Notes under the pieces: generated by a model | What the model saw: only the letters and a program-made list of their open reading frames with translations | Databases searched by the model: none | What the model was told of the DNA's origin: nothing | In this document: positions 7,261-13,783 of the stretch, piece after piece | Numbering within the stretch: position 1 is the stretch's first letter | How the letters are laid out: each line of letters opens with the position of its first letter | Translations under genes and position numbers: made by a program | Source of the DNA: Acidobacteriota bacterium | GTDB taxonomy: Bacteria; Acidobacteriota; Thermoanaerobaculia; Multivoradales; J023 | Length of the DNA: 36,271 nt | NCBI GenBank assembly: GCA_029263395.1 | Contig: JAJCXO010000003.1 | Coordinates: 1-36,271, forward strand | Direction of reading: 5' to 3'

Positions 7261-9254
7261 CGCTGGTCTCCCTCTCGGGCGTCCTGCGGGATTTGGGGGC
7301 GTCCTGCGGAGGACGCTGCGGAAGGCCGGCCACCCGGTCCGAACGTCCGGCGCAAGCCCAAACGCAGCGAGCGGCCGGGGCCCGGGAAGCCGATCAGGGC
7401 TTCGTAATTGTTGTCCGCCAGGTTGTCGATTCGTCCCCGCAGCTGCCAGCCGGGAGCGAGCTCCCACGAGCTGGCGAATGCCAGCAGTCCGTAACCGGCG
7501 GTGGTATTGAGCTCGGGCACCGGAATCTGCTCGTCGAAGCTGCTGGATGTGCCCTGGCTTGAGAGCTCGAGACGCAGGCCGGGTTGGGGCTTCCAGGTGA
7601 GTCTCAGCCCGCCGACCCACTGCGGTCGGTGGCGCAGCCGGACCGGAGAGTCCAAGTTCTCCACCTCCTGCCAGGTCACGTTGACGCGGGCGGTGAAGGT
7701 CGGGCCGGGCCGCCAGGTGAGGTAGCTCTCGATGCCTCGTGCCGCGACCCGCGAACGGTTGACGTGGGAGAAGGTTTCGAAATCGAAGTCCACCAGGTTC
7801 TCGTAGCGGTTGTAGAAGAGAGTCAGGGCGCCCGACAGCGGGGCACTCTCGGAGCCATGCTCGACGCCAAGATCACCGCCGATCATCGTTTCTGGCCGAA
7901 GCTCCGGGTTGCCGCCGAGTTGTGGTGGGCTCGCCAAAGCGAAAAAACTGGGCAGCTTGAACGACCGGCCGGCGGAGGCGCGGAGCCGCGTCGACCCCTG
8001 CCTCCCCAGACGGTAGCGCAGACCCAGCCGCGGGCTCCATTCGACCTTGCGCGAGTCCCCCTCCGAGGAGGCCCCCGCGTTTTCGGGGAAGTCGAGGCGC
8101 GAGCCGACTTCGATCAGCAGATCGCCGTAATCAACCAGCAGCTCGGCGTAGGCGCCAGGGGTCGTGCGGACGAGTTGATAGTCTCCGGGTACTTCGCCGC
8201 CGAGGAAGGCGGGCAACAGAAGGGTGCTGCGATTTTCTCCTTCCTGGCGGCCGATTTCGGTACCGACGGCAAGCTGAAAGCGGTGCGAAGTGTAGATGGA
8301 CCCGGCCCATCCGAGACGGGTGTTGGTGAAGTTGGTGCGTTCGGTGGATGACGGCACCAGCGGAAAAACGGCCGGGCTGACGCGGTCGAGTCGGTGGCGG
8401 TAGACGGCCGCGGTCAGCTTGTGACGCTCGCCGGATCCCAGCAGCAGCTCGACGCCGAGACTCGACTCCTGGTGGTCCGAACGGCGGAGTTCCCCAGAGC
8501 CGAACACCGGGCCGCCGGAAGCGTCCGGGTAGTCGCTGGCCTCCCAGGAAGCGAAGCGGCTCGACAGCCGCAGGCTGGAGCGCGCTCCGAGCGCCAGGTC
8601 GAGGTTGGCGTGGGCGCTGCCTTGCGAAAAGCTCTCCTCAGCCACTCGCTGTTGTTCTTCGTCCAAGGACACCGCTACGAAATAGCTCGCGGTGCCAGCC
8701 GCACCGGCCAGACTGGCCGCCGCGCGCCGCAGCGAGGCGTTGCCGCCTTCCAACTCGACATCGCCGCCGGATCCGTCGCTGCCGCGGCGTGTGATGATGT
8801 TGATGGCGCCAGCAAGGCCGGTGGATCCGTAAAACGAAGAGAGCGGACCGCGGACGATCTCGAGCCGCTCGACCGCCGCCGCCGTCAAACCCTCGAGATC
8901 GAAGACGTCGCCGACCTGGTAGGTGCCGTCGTTGAGCGGTACGCCGTCGAGCAGTACCTGGGTATAGTTGGGATCGCCGCCGCGAATCTGGGCGGTGGCA
9001 AGGGTACCGCGGGTGCCGCCCGAGGTGACGTCGAGCCCCGGGACGAAGCGCAGGAGCTCGGCGACAGTCCGGGCGCCGGTGACCTCGATGGCCTCGCGCT
9101 CGATCACCGTCACCGCTGCCGTCGCCGAGGTCACGGGACGCTCGCGGACGGTGGCGGTAGCATAGAAAACTGTTGCTTCCGGGACCGTCTCGTTGTCTTC
9201 CGCGAGGTTGTCCCCGGTGGTCACCGTTAGCGTTACTGCCAACAGAACCAACAT
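7257..9254 (-). CDS. TonB-dependent outer-membrane receptor (BtuB-like)
   Basis: This outer-membrane gated channel imports a chelate or cofactor using TonB energy. Visible in order are a hydrophobic signal sequence, a TonB-box-like stretch (ATVFYATATVRERPV), a plug domain (AVTVIEREAIEVTGARTVAELLRFVPGLDV, then QIRGGDPNYTQVLLDG and VRGPLSSFYGSTGLAGAINIITRRG) and a long beta-barrel. The plug wording is closest to the BtuB/colicin-receptor style, so cobalamin or a siderophore is likely. The barrel ends in LGLRRTF, but about 27 extra polar residues follow, unusual because the terminal aromatic residue normally closes the protein. The ATG at 9254 lies 17 nt after the GGAGG, whereas an ATC codon at 9266 lies 5 nt after it and would give a basic signal peptide (see findings). 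It is the first gene of a two-gene unit with the DedA-like protein. Confidence 0.92.
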   Translation of the reverse strand: MLVLLAVTLTVTTGDNLAEDNETVPEATVFYATATVRERPVTSATAAVTVIEREAIEVTGARTVAELLRFVPGLDVTSGGTRGTLATAQIRGGDPNYTQVLLDGVPLNDGTYQVGDVFDLEGLTAAAVERLEIVRGPLSSFYGSTGLAGAINIITRRGSDGSGGDVELEGGNASLRRAAASLAGAAGTASYFVAVSLDEEQQRVAEESFSQGSAHANLDLALGARSSLRLSSRFASWEASDYPDASGGPVFGSGELRRSDHQESSLGVELLLGSGERHKLTAAVYRHRLDRVSPAVFPLVPSSTERTNFTNTRLGWAGSIYTSHRFQLAVGTEIGRQEGENRSTLLLPAFLGGEVPGDYQLVRTTPGAYAELLVDYGDLLIEVGSRLDFPENAGASSEGDSRKVEWSPRLGLRYRLGRQGSTRLRASAGRSFKLPSFFALASPPQLGGNPELRPETMIGGDLGVEHGSESAPLSGALTLFYNRYENLVDFDFETFSHVNRSRVAARGIESYLTWRPGPTFTARVNVTWQEVENLDSPVRLRHRPQWVGGLRLTWKPQPGLRLELSSQGTSSSFDEQIPVPELNTTAGYGLLAFASSWELAPGWQLRGRIDNLADNNYEALIGFPGPGRSLRLGLRRTFGPGGRPSAASSAGRPQIPQDAREGDQR

Positions 9255-9284
9255 CGAGATTTTGATTCTGACCTCCCTGCCTAA

Positions 9285-9320
9285 GATCAACTTGCCACGA
9301 TAGATCAATTTGTTACGATA
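9285..9320 (-). repeat. two tandem 18-bp repeats upstream of the receptor
   Basis: GATCAACTTGCCACGATA is followed directly by GATCAATTTGTTACGATA. Fifteen of 18 positions match, and all three differences are C/T. The pair lies just upstream of the receptor's ribosome binding site and could be a double operator or leader element. Confidence 0.6.
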
Positions 9321-9370
9321 AAGGCTCAAAAAAAGCCTAGGTGATACGGCCAATTTTATCAAGCGAAACC

Positions 9371-9390
9371 AGCCGGGCCAAAGCCCGGCT
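9371..9390. terminator. GC-rich hairpin in the receptor/NTF2 divergent region
   Basis: AGCCGGGC-CAAA-GCCCGGCT is a perfect 8-bp stem with a 4-base loop. A second small hairpin (AGGCT/AGCCT around a run of A, about 9332-9348) lies nearby. Both are in the upstream region of the receptor, so they may be leader attenuation structures or an upstream-facing terminator. I found no riboswitch consensus to go with them. Confidence 0.45.
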
Positions 9391-9542
9391 GATTCGCGCA
9401 GTGAATGACCCTGGGATCGAGCCGGTAGTCCTGGCGAGGAGGCGCCAAACGTCGCCACCGCTGGCAGGGATCTAATCGAGTGCCGAGGCGGCGTGTGTCG
9501 GGGAACCGTGGTAGAAATAGAGACCTACCATAGGAGGTTGTT
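9391..9542. promoter_or_regulatory. divergent region between the receptor and the NTF2-like gene
   Basis: No confident promoter can be named. A short inverted repeat (GGTAG...CTACC, about 9509-9530) lies next to the AGGAGG that serves the NTF2-like gene (5 nt before its ATG at 9543). Confidence 0.35.
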
Positions 9543-10079
9543 ATGACCGTGCCGAATCAAGACCGTCCGGCTATCGACAGCCCGGAGCATCGGCTGAGGT
9601 TCCAGGAGATGGTGGCGGTGCACTACCTAGGGTGTGACCTCGGTGACCTGGAGATGGCGACCGAGATGATGCTCGAGGAGGTAAGGTTCACCCTACCTCC
9701 GCTCGGCGAGTCCTTTGCCAACCGAGACGAGGTGAAGGTCGGATTGGCCCAGGTCATCCAGAAGTTACCGCGGGTTGCCCGTCACCGGCCCGCGGGGTTT
9801 CGTTTTGCGGCGGTAGATCAAACCACGTTGCGGGCCTACTTCACGACCCACATCATGTCCTGCCTCAACGGTCGAGTCCATGCCATCGGCGACATCACCG
9901 TCGACGCGGTGTTGCGGGATGGTGCACTGTGGGTTTCCGCCTGGGAGGTCTGTCCGATCTACTTCCGCGGCCTGATCTCTGGTGGCAAGCTCGCAAGGTT
10001 GCCACGGCTGCTGCTCGCGACAGTGCCATTCCTGCTGCCCAGCGATGCCCGGGCGTTGTTTGCCGCGGTGCGCGGGTGA
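9543..10079 (+). CDS. NTF2/SnoaL-like fold protein
   Basis: This 178-residue soluble protein has the layout of the NTF2-like superfamily: helices at the start (HRLRFQEMVAVHYLGCDLGDLEMATEMM), a FTLPPLGESFANRDEV turn, then paired beta strands (FRFAAVDQTTLRAYFTTHIMSCL, AIGDITVDAVLRDGALWVSAWEV). Members include small isomerases, cyclases, dehydratases and binding proteins, so no specific activity can be assigned. The start is supported by AGGAGG 5 nt upstream. It is divergent from the receptor and followed by a long non-coding repeat region, so it looks monocistronic. The C-terminal 35 residues are leucine-rich and hydrophobic (KLARLPRLLLATVPFLL) and could form an amphipathic or membrane-associating helix. 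Confidence 0.7.
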   Translation: MTVPNQDRPAIDSPEHRLRFQEMVAVHYLGCDLGDLEMATEMMLEEVRFTLPPLGESFANRDEVKVGLAQVIQKLPRVARHRPAGFRFAAVDQTTLRAYFTTHIMSCLNGRVHAIGDITVDAVLRDGALWVSAWEVCPIYFRGLISGGKLARLPRLLLATVPFLLPSDARALFAAVRG

Positions 10080-10316
10080 TGTCGTCAACTAGTCAACGAT
10101 TCCGGTGCCACCTCTAGTTGGTCGCTGCAAGAACGTTTTACGCTGAGGGCAGCGAGCACGTTTGATACAGCCAACCAAAGAGCCATCTGGACCTCTTGAG
10201 AACTGAGGCGTTTGACGGACCCACGGCCTTCGAAACAAGCGATGATCGAGCCGTTGGATCGGCACGATGAGCCCGATCATCCGCTGATCGAACACCACGT
10301 TCAAGAAGCGACACCC
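10080..10316. other. non-coding stretch entering the repeat array
   Basis: No credible gene is seen. From about 10240 GATC sites become dense (10244, 10257, 10275, 10286), and short GATC-AGC-like fragments foreshadow the repeat array that follows. A short frame of about 80 codons from 10212 exists but overlaps the array and has no family signature. Confidence 0.5.
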
Positions 10317-10563
10317 GATCAGCGGCGGATCCGGCGCCTCATCTGCAACCAGTCACACGATCTAGCGGCGATCGGACCTCGGATCCGTTCCGCGAGGCTG
10401 GATCAAGCGATGATCCAGCAAATGTCGGTCGACATTTCGCGAATCAGCCGATGATCCAGCAAATGTCGGTCGACATTTCGCGAATCAAGCGGTGATTCGG
10501 CCAATGTCGGTCGACATTTCGCAAATCAAGCCATGATCCAGCGTCGTGTCGTCGACCAGATAG
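10317..10563. repeat. 41-bp tandem repeat array with palindromic core
   Basis: Six head-to-tail units of 41-42 bp start near 10317, 10359, 10400, 10441, 10482 and 10523. Each opens with a GATC/AATC-AGC-like head and usually a second GATC about ten bases later. The three best units carry the palindrome AAATGTCGGTCGACATTT (10420-10437 and 10461-10478 exact; 10502-10519 with one change), spaced exactly 41 bp apart. Flanking units are degenerate in the same register. There are no unique spacers, so this is not CRISPR. It may be a protein-binding array (operator, partition-like or nucleoid site). Confidence 0.85.
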
Positions 10564-10669
10564 CCGATCACCGGCTGATGGAATCTTGGTCTTCCGCCAA
10601 GTGATCCAACTATTGCCGAGTTGTTGGTCATGGCGCGGATGCATGTGGACACCGCGTGCATTTAGCGCT
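10564..10669. other. gap between the repeat array and the carbamoyltransferase stop
   Basis: About 100 bp with two further GATC sites (10566, 10603) and no gene or clear terminator. Confidence 0.4.
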
Positions 10670-11689
10670 TCAGCGATGAGTCTGTTGAAACGAGTGCGCC
10701 TGTCCCATCTTTTGGTGGGCATCATGAACGAGAACCGCTTTCGGAGTCAGGCACCACTCGAGGACAGCCATAGCACTGTACAGCTTGTGCCTGGCCTGTC
10801 GCCAGGCGAGGCTTTGCGGGCCATCGAGAACTTGGTCTAGCACGTCGGCTCCCCGTACAGCAGGAAGGTCGTGAAGAAAAACCGTGCCGGAATCCTTGGA
10901 AACCTTCGCCATCATCTCGGGCGTAACGCAGAAAGGCTCGAAAATCTTTTCCCAGCCAGGGTCCGACTTTGGGGCCCCCATCGTCTGCCATCGTGTGGCA
11001 TAAACCGCATCCACACTGCTCGGCAGCCTTTCGATACGGTGGTGATGCTCGACGACGCTACCATGTAACTGGGCGAGGTTCGCGGCCTCCTCCAATGTGC
11101 GGTCCTTCAGGCCGTAGCCTTTGGGTGTTACAAGGGTCAACTTCATGCCCGGGACTTGAGCGACAGCGTAGGCGAGGGCAGAAGCTGTATTGTTGCCTTC
11201 GCCTACGTAGAGGACATGCAGATCATCGAGTCGACCGAACTTTTCCAAGAGAGTAGAGAGGTCTGCTATTGCCTGAGTCGGATGCTCTTCTGCGCTCATT
11301 GCATTGACGATGGCCATTGCGTCTTGGGAGGCGAGTGCGTCCATTTCAGCTTGCGTCTCATTGGTGCGGACGACCAGGGCGTCGAGATAACCTGAAAGTA
11401 TCCTGGCAGTATCTTCGATCGTTTCGCCGGTGCTTAATTGCAGGTCCCCAGGGCCGAATGAAACGATTCGAGCTCCCAAGCGCATGGCACCTACTGTGAA
11501 AGACGTTCGGGTACGGGTAGAAGACTTGGAAAAGTAGATCCCGATGTACTTGCCTTTGAGTGGTGCATCTTCGCCTGTCCTGGCCGAAGCGAACTCGACC
11601 GATCTGGCAATCAGTTGAGAGAGGCTCTCGGCTCCGAGCTCTGAAAGCGACAGCAGGTGTCGTACCGGCGTTTTTTCCTCTTGGGTCAT
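10670..11689 (-). CDS. ornithine carbamoyltransferase-like enzyme with altered amine site
   Basis: This 339-residue enzyme would transfer a carbamoyl group from carbamoyl phosphate to an amine of a diamino acid. The carbamoyl-phosphate site is intact: SSTRTRTSF (about residues 56-64) and HPTQ (136-139), followed by YVGEGNN. The amine side differs from housekeeping enzymes. The usual HCLP is HDLP (273-276, Cys to Asp), and the usual DxxxSMG loop reads TRWQTMG (232-238). The substrate may therefore be another diamino acid, such as diaminopropionate, diaminobutyrate or lysine, rather than ornithine. No arginine-pathway gene is adjacent; it diverges from the radical SAM and NRPS genes, so a role in making a ureido-type building block is likely but inferred. 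AAGGAG lies 9 nt before the ATG at 11689; a GTG one codon earlier (11692) is also possible. Confidence 0.85.
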   Translation of the reverse strand: MTQEEKTPVRHLLSLSELGAESLSQLIARSVEFASARTGEDAPLKGKYIGIYFSKSSTRTRTSFTVGAMRLGARIVSFGPGDLQLSTGETIEDTARILSGYLDALVVRTNETQAEMDALASQDAMAIVNAMSAEEHPTQAIADLSTLLEKFGRLDDLHVLYVGEGNNTASALAYAVAQVPGMKLTLVTPKGYGLKDRTLEEAANLAQLHGSVVEHHHRIERLPSSVDAVYATRWQTMGAPKSDPGWEKIFEPFCVTPEMMAKVSKDSGTVFLHDLPAVRGADVLDQVLDGPQSLAWRQARHKLYSAMAVLEWCLTPKAVLVHDAHQKMGQAHSFQQTHR

Positions 11690-12110
11690 CACTTCGAACT
11701 CCTTGTGGATCAGCGTTCAGGATGCCTTTGTCAAATGTGTTCATCAGGTCTATGGACAAAACTCTACCATGAGGTAGATTGTACAATGGAAAGCGCATTT
11801 TGGTTGCCCATTGTAGCTAGAAATCCCGGCAATTTGTCATGGGAAGGATGACTGTGTATCGACTTTAACTGAAATAAACTCTAATTTCTGAGCATTAGTC
11901 TCTTTTATTGTCATTAGAGATCCTTCGTATTGCTGTATTCGCAAATAGCAGAGTTGAAATCAAGCCTAGACTAATAGTCCAGTGTATGGGTATGCTTTGA
12001 GTCTAGAGTTTGCCGGCATAGCAACTCTATCCGGGCCCCTGGTGCCAAGGTGGCATCAGCGGAAGGTCTATCCAAACGACACCCTAGTCCAAAGGTGCGG
12101 AGGCCAAAGC
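11690..12110. promoter_or_regulatory. A/T-rich divergent intergenic region of the biosynthetic cluster
   Basis: About 420 bp, clearly less GC-rich than its surroundings, separate the carbamoyltransferase from the radical SAM gene and must hold their divergent promoters. A perfect 6-bp inverted repeat TCTACCATGAGGTAGA (11763-11778) is followed by GATTGTACAATG, a near-palindrome, so an operator is plausible. On the minus strand a perfect -35-like TTGACA lies about 40 bp before the carbamoyltransferase start without a good -10 partner. GGAGG (12099-12103) is the radical SAM ribosome binding site. No gene is seen. Confidence 0.45.
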
Positions 12111-13718
12111 ATGACGAGCAAGACTCACCTCGACTGCGTCGTTGTCGGTCATAATGATGTCGATTTTGCGATGGTCGAGAGAACTCTCGAGAAGACCAGG
12201 AACCATTCGGCCGCTTACCTGGACCTTCAAGCCAACTCGGTGCCTTACCAAGGTCAGCGCACGACCTATATGTCGCTGTTCAACCATGCGGTAACCGAGG
12301 CAACTGGTCGAGACCAAGACCTTCATGAATGCGACCTACCGCATCTCGGCACAGCCTATCTTGCAAGCTTTTTGATGCGGCGCGGCTTTTCAGTTGAGAA
12401 AATCAATTTCTTCAACAAAGAGAAGGATGCTTTCAAAGATATTCTGGAGTCGGTTTCGACCCGAATGGTTGCGATTACTACGACCCTTTATGTCGAGCAT
12501 ACCCCGATCAAGCAGGTGGTCGATTTCGTAAGGGCTCACAGCCCTGAAACCAAGATCGTCGTCGGCGGGCCACATGTCTACAATCTGTGCGAGACGCAAG
12601 CGCCCGAGTCGCTCGATTTCATTTTCAAGGCGATCGGCGCAGATATATATATATTTGATTCTCAAGGTGAGCTCACCTTGTCGCAGGTGCTCGAACAGCT
12701 GCAGGGAAGCGGTGATTTGAGCCGAGTTCCAAATCTCTATTTTTCGAAGAATGGTGGGGACTTCGAGAGTACGCCGCGTCAGTTGGAGAGGAACGACATG
12801 AATTCGGAGGCCGTCGACTGGCGGCTGTTCGACCCTGCAGACATCGTGCCCACGGTTCAGACCCGAACCGCACGAAGCTGCGCTTTCAACTGTTCGTTCT
12901 GCCGCTACCCGGTTACAGCAGGCAAGCTGTCGCTGACTGAGATTGGACACATCGAAGATGAACTCGATCATTTTCACTCGATCGGTGTCAAGAATGTTGT
13001 TTTTATCGACGATACCTTCAATGTTCCCCTGCCGCGTTTCAAAGATATTTGCCGCCTGATGATCAAGAAGCGTTATGGCTTCGAATGGTACTCGTTTTTT
13101 CGGGCCTCGAATTCCGATGACGAGGCGATCGATCTGATGGTGGAAAGTGGTTGTAAGGGTGTCTTCTTAGGTATCGAGTCCGCGGATCCGGACATTCTGA
13201 AAATCATGTCCAAGCGTGCTGATCCTGATAAATATCGATATGCATTGAAACGTTTTAATGAAGTTGGCATAGCGAGTTTTGCTTCGGTTATCGTCGGGTT
13301 TCCTGGGGAAACAAACGAGACCTATCAAAACACCTGGCGATTTCTTGAAGAGGCCCGGCCAACTTTCTATAGAGCTGAGGTCTATTACCACTATACCAAC
13401 GTTCCGGTTGCTAAGAGGTCCGAAGAATTCGGCCTCAAGGGAGCGGGCTACAGCTGGCGTCACAACACCATGGATTGGGTTCGTGCCGGCGAATTGGTGC
13501 GTCACATGTACGCTAATCTCGAAGGCCCACACGTTATGCCTGGGTATCTTTTCGACTTCTGGGCTCTGCCGTATCTCACCGGTAAGGGATTCAGCATCGA
13601 TCAGATCAAGAGTTTCTCGGCGATAGCTCAACAGATGCTGGTGCGTGGCTTTGATTCTCCGAATCACGATAGCGGCCCCGAGATGGCGCGAATGCGCTCG
13701 ATCTTCGCGCCCGCATAG
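12111..13718 (+). CDS. cobalamin-type radical SAM protein, PhpK-methyltransferase-like
   Basis: This 535-residue protein has an N-terminal Rossmann-like B12-binding region (about residues 75-200: GTAYLASFLMRRGF, MVAITTTLYVEHTP, KIVVGGPHV) and a radical SAM domain with the CxxxCxxC cluster ligands C257, C261 and C264. Later motifs are FIDDTFN, GVFLGIESAD and a VGFPGET strand. The opening DCVVVGHNDVDF followed by SAAYLDL recalls the PhpK family of radical SAM methyltransferases, which install methyl groups at unactivated carbon or phosphorus centres. The substrate is unknown. GGAGG 7 nt before the ATG at 12111 fixes this start rather than 11982. It is followed after 65 bp by the NRPS on the same strand, so the two are probably co-transcribed and it probably modifies the peptide or a building block. 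It is visibly richer in A/T than the NRPS. Confidence 0.85.
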   Translation: MTSKTHLDCVVVGHNDVDFAMVERTLEKTRNHSAAYLDLQANSVPYQGQRTTYMSLFNHAVTEATGRDQDLHECDLPHLGTAYLASFLMRRGFSVEKINFFNKEKDAFKDILESVSTRMVAITTTLYVEHTPIKQVVDFVRAHSPETKIVVGGPHVYNLCETQAPESLDFIFKAIGADIYIFDSQGELTLSQVLEQLQGSGDLSRVPNLYFSKNGGDFESTPRQLERNDMNSEAVDWRLFDPADIVPTVQTRTARSCAFNCSFCRYPVTAGKLSLTEIGHIEDELDHFHSIGVKNVVFIDDTFNVPLPRFKDICRLMIKKRYGFEWYSFFRASNSDDEAIDLMVESGCKGVFLGIESADPDILKIMSKRADPDKYRYALKRFNEVGIASFASVIVGFPGETNETYQNTWRFLEEARPTFYRAEVYYHYTNVPVAKRSEEFGLKGAGYSWRHNTMDWVRAGELVRHMYANLEGPHVMPGYLFDFWALPYLTGKGFSIDQIKSFSAIAQQMLVRGFDSPNHDSGPEMARMRSIFAPA

Positions 13719-13783
13719 GGCTCGGAGAAGACACGGCAGGAAGCGAATACGGCATAGCTTTCAGGACTCGAGTCTAAAGCGAT

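Noticed and set aside
7584-9230. Long plus-strand frames opposite the receptor
   Set aside because: These are antisense shadows in GC-rich DNA; the minus strand encodes a recognisable TonB receptor throughout.
9400-9540. Possible cobalamin riboswitch before the BtuB-like receptor
   Set aside because: The minus strand has GCCAGGACTACCGGC, which resembles the B12 box, and a hairpin follows. The other conserved blocks (GGGAA, GGTG, ATCC and the central CCCGC part) are not found in order, and the element would have to run into the neighbouring gene.
10317-10563. CRISPR array
   Set aside because: Repeats are contiguous with no unique spacers, units decay at both ends, and no cas genes are present.
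10212-10725. Short frames over the repeat array (10212-10454 plus, 10444-10725 minus)
   Set aside because: They are generated by the repeats, have no ribosome binding site or family signature, and one overlaps the carbamoyltransferase end.
11982-12110. Upstream start of the radical SAM protein at 11982
   Set aside because: The extra 43 residues do not look like the family N-terminus, and GGAGG is placed for the ATG at 12111.
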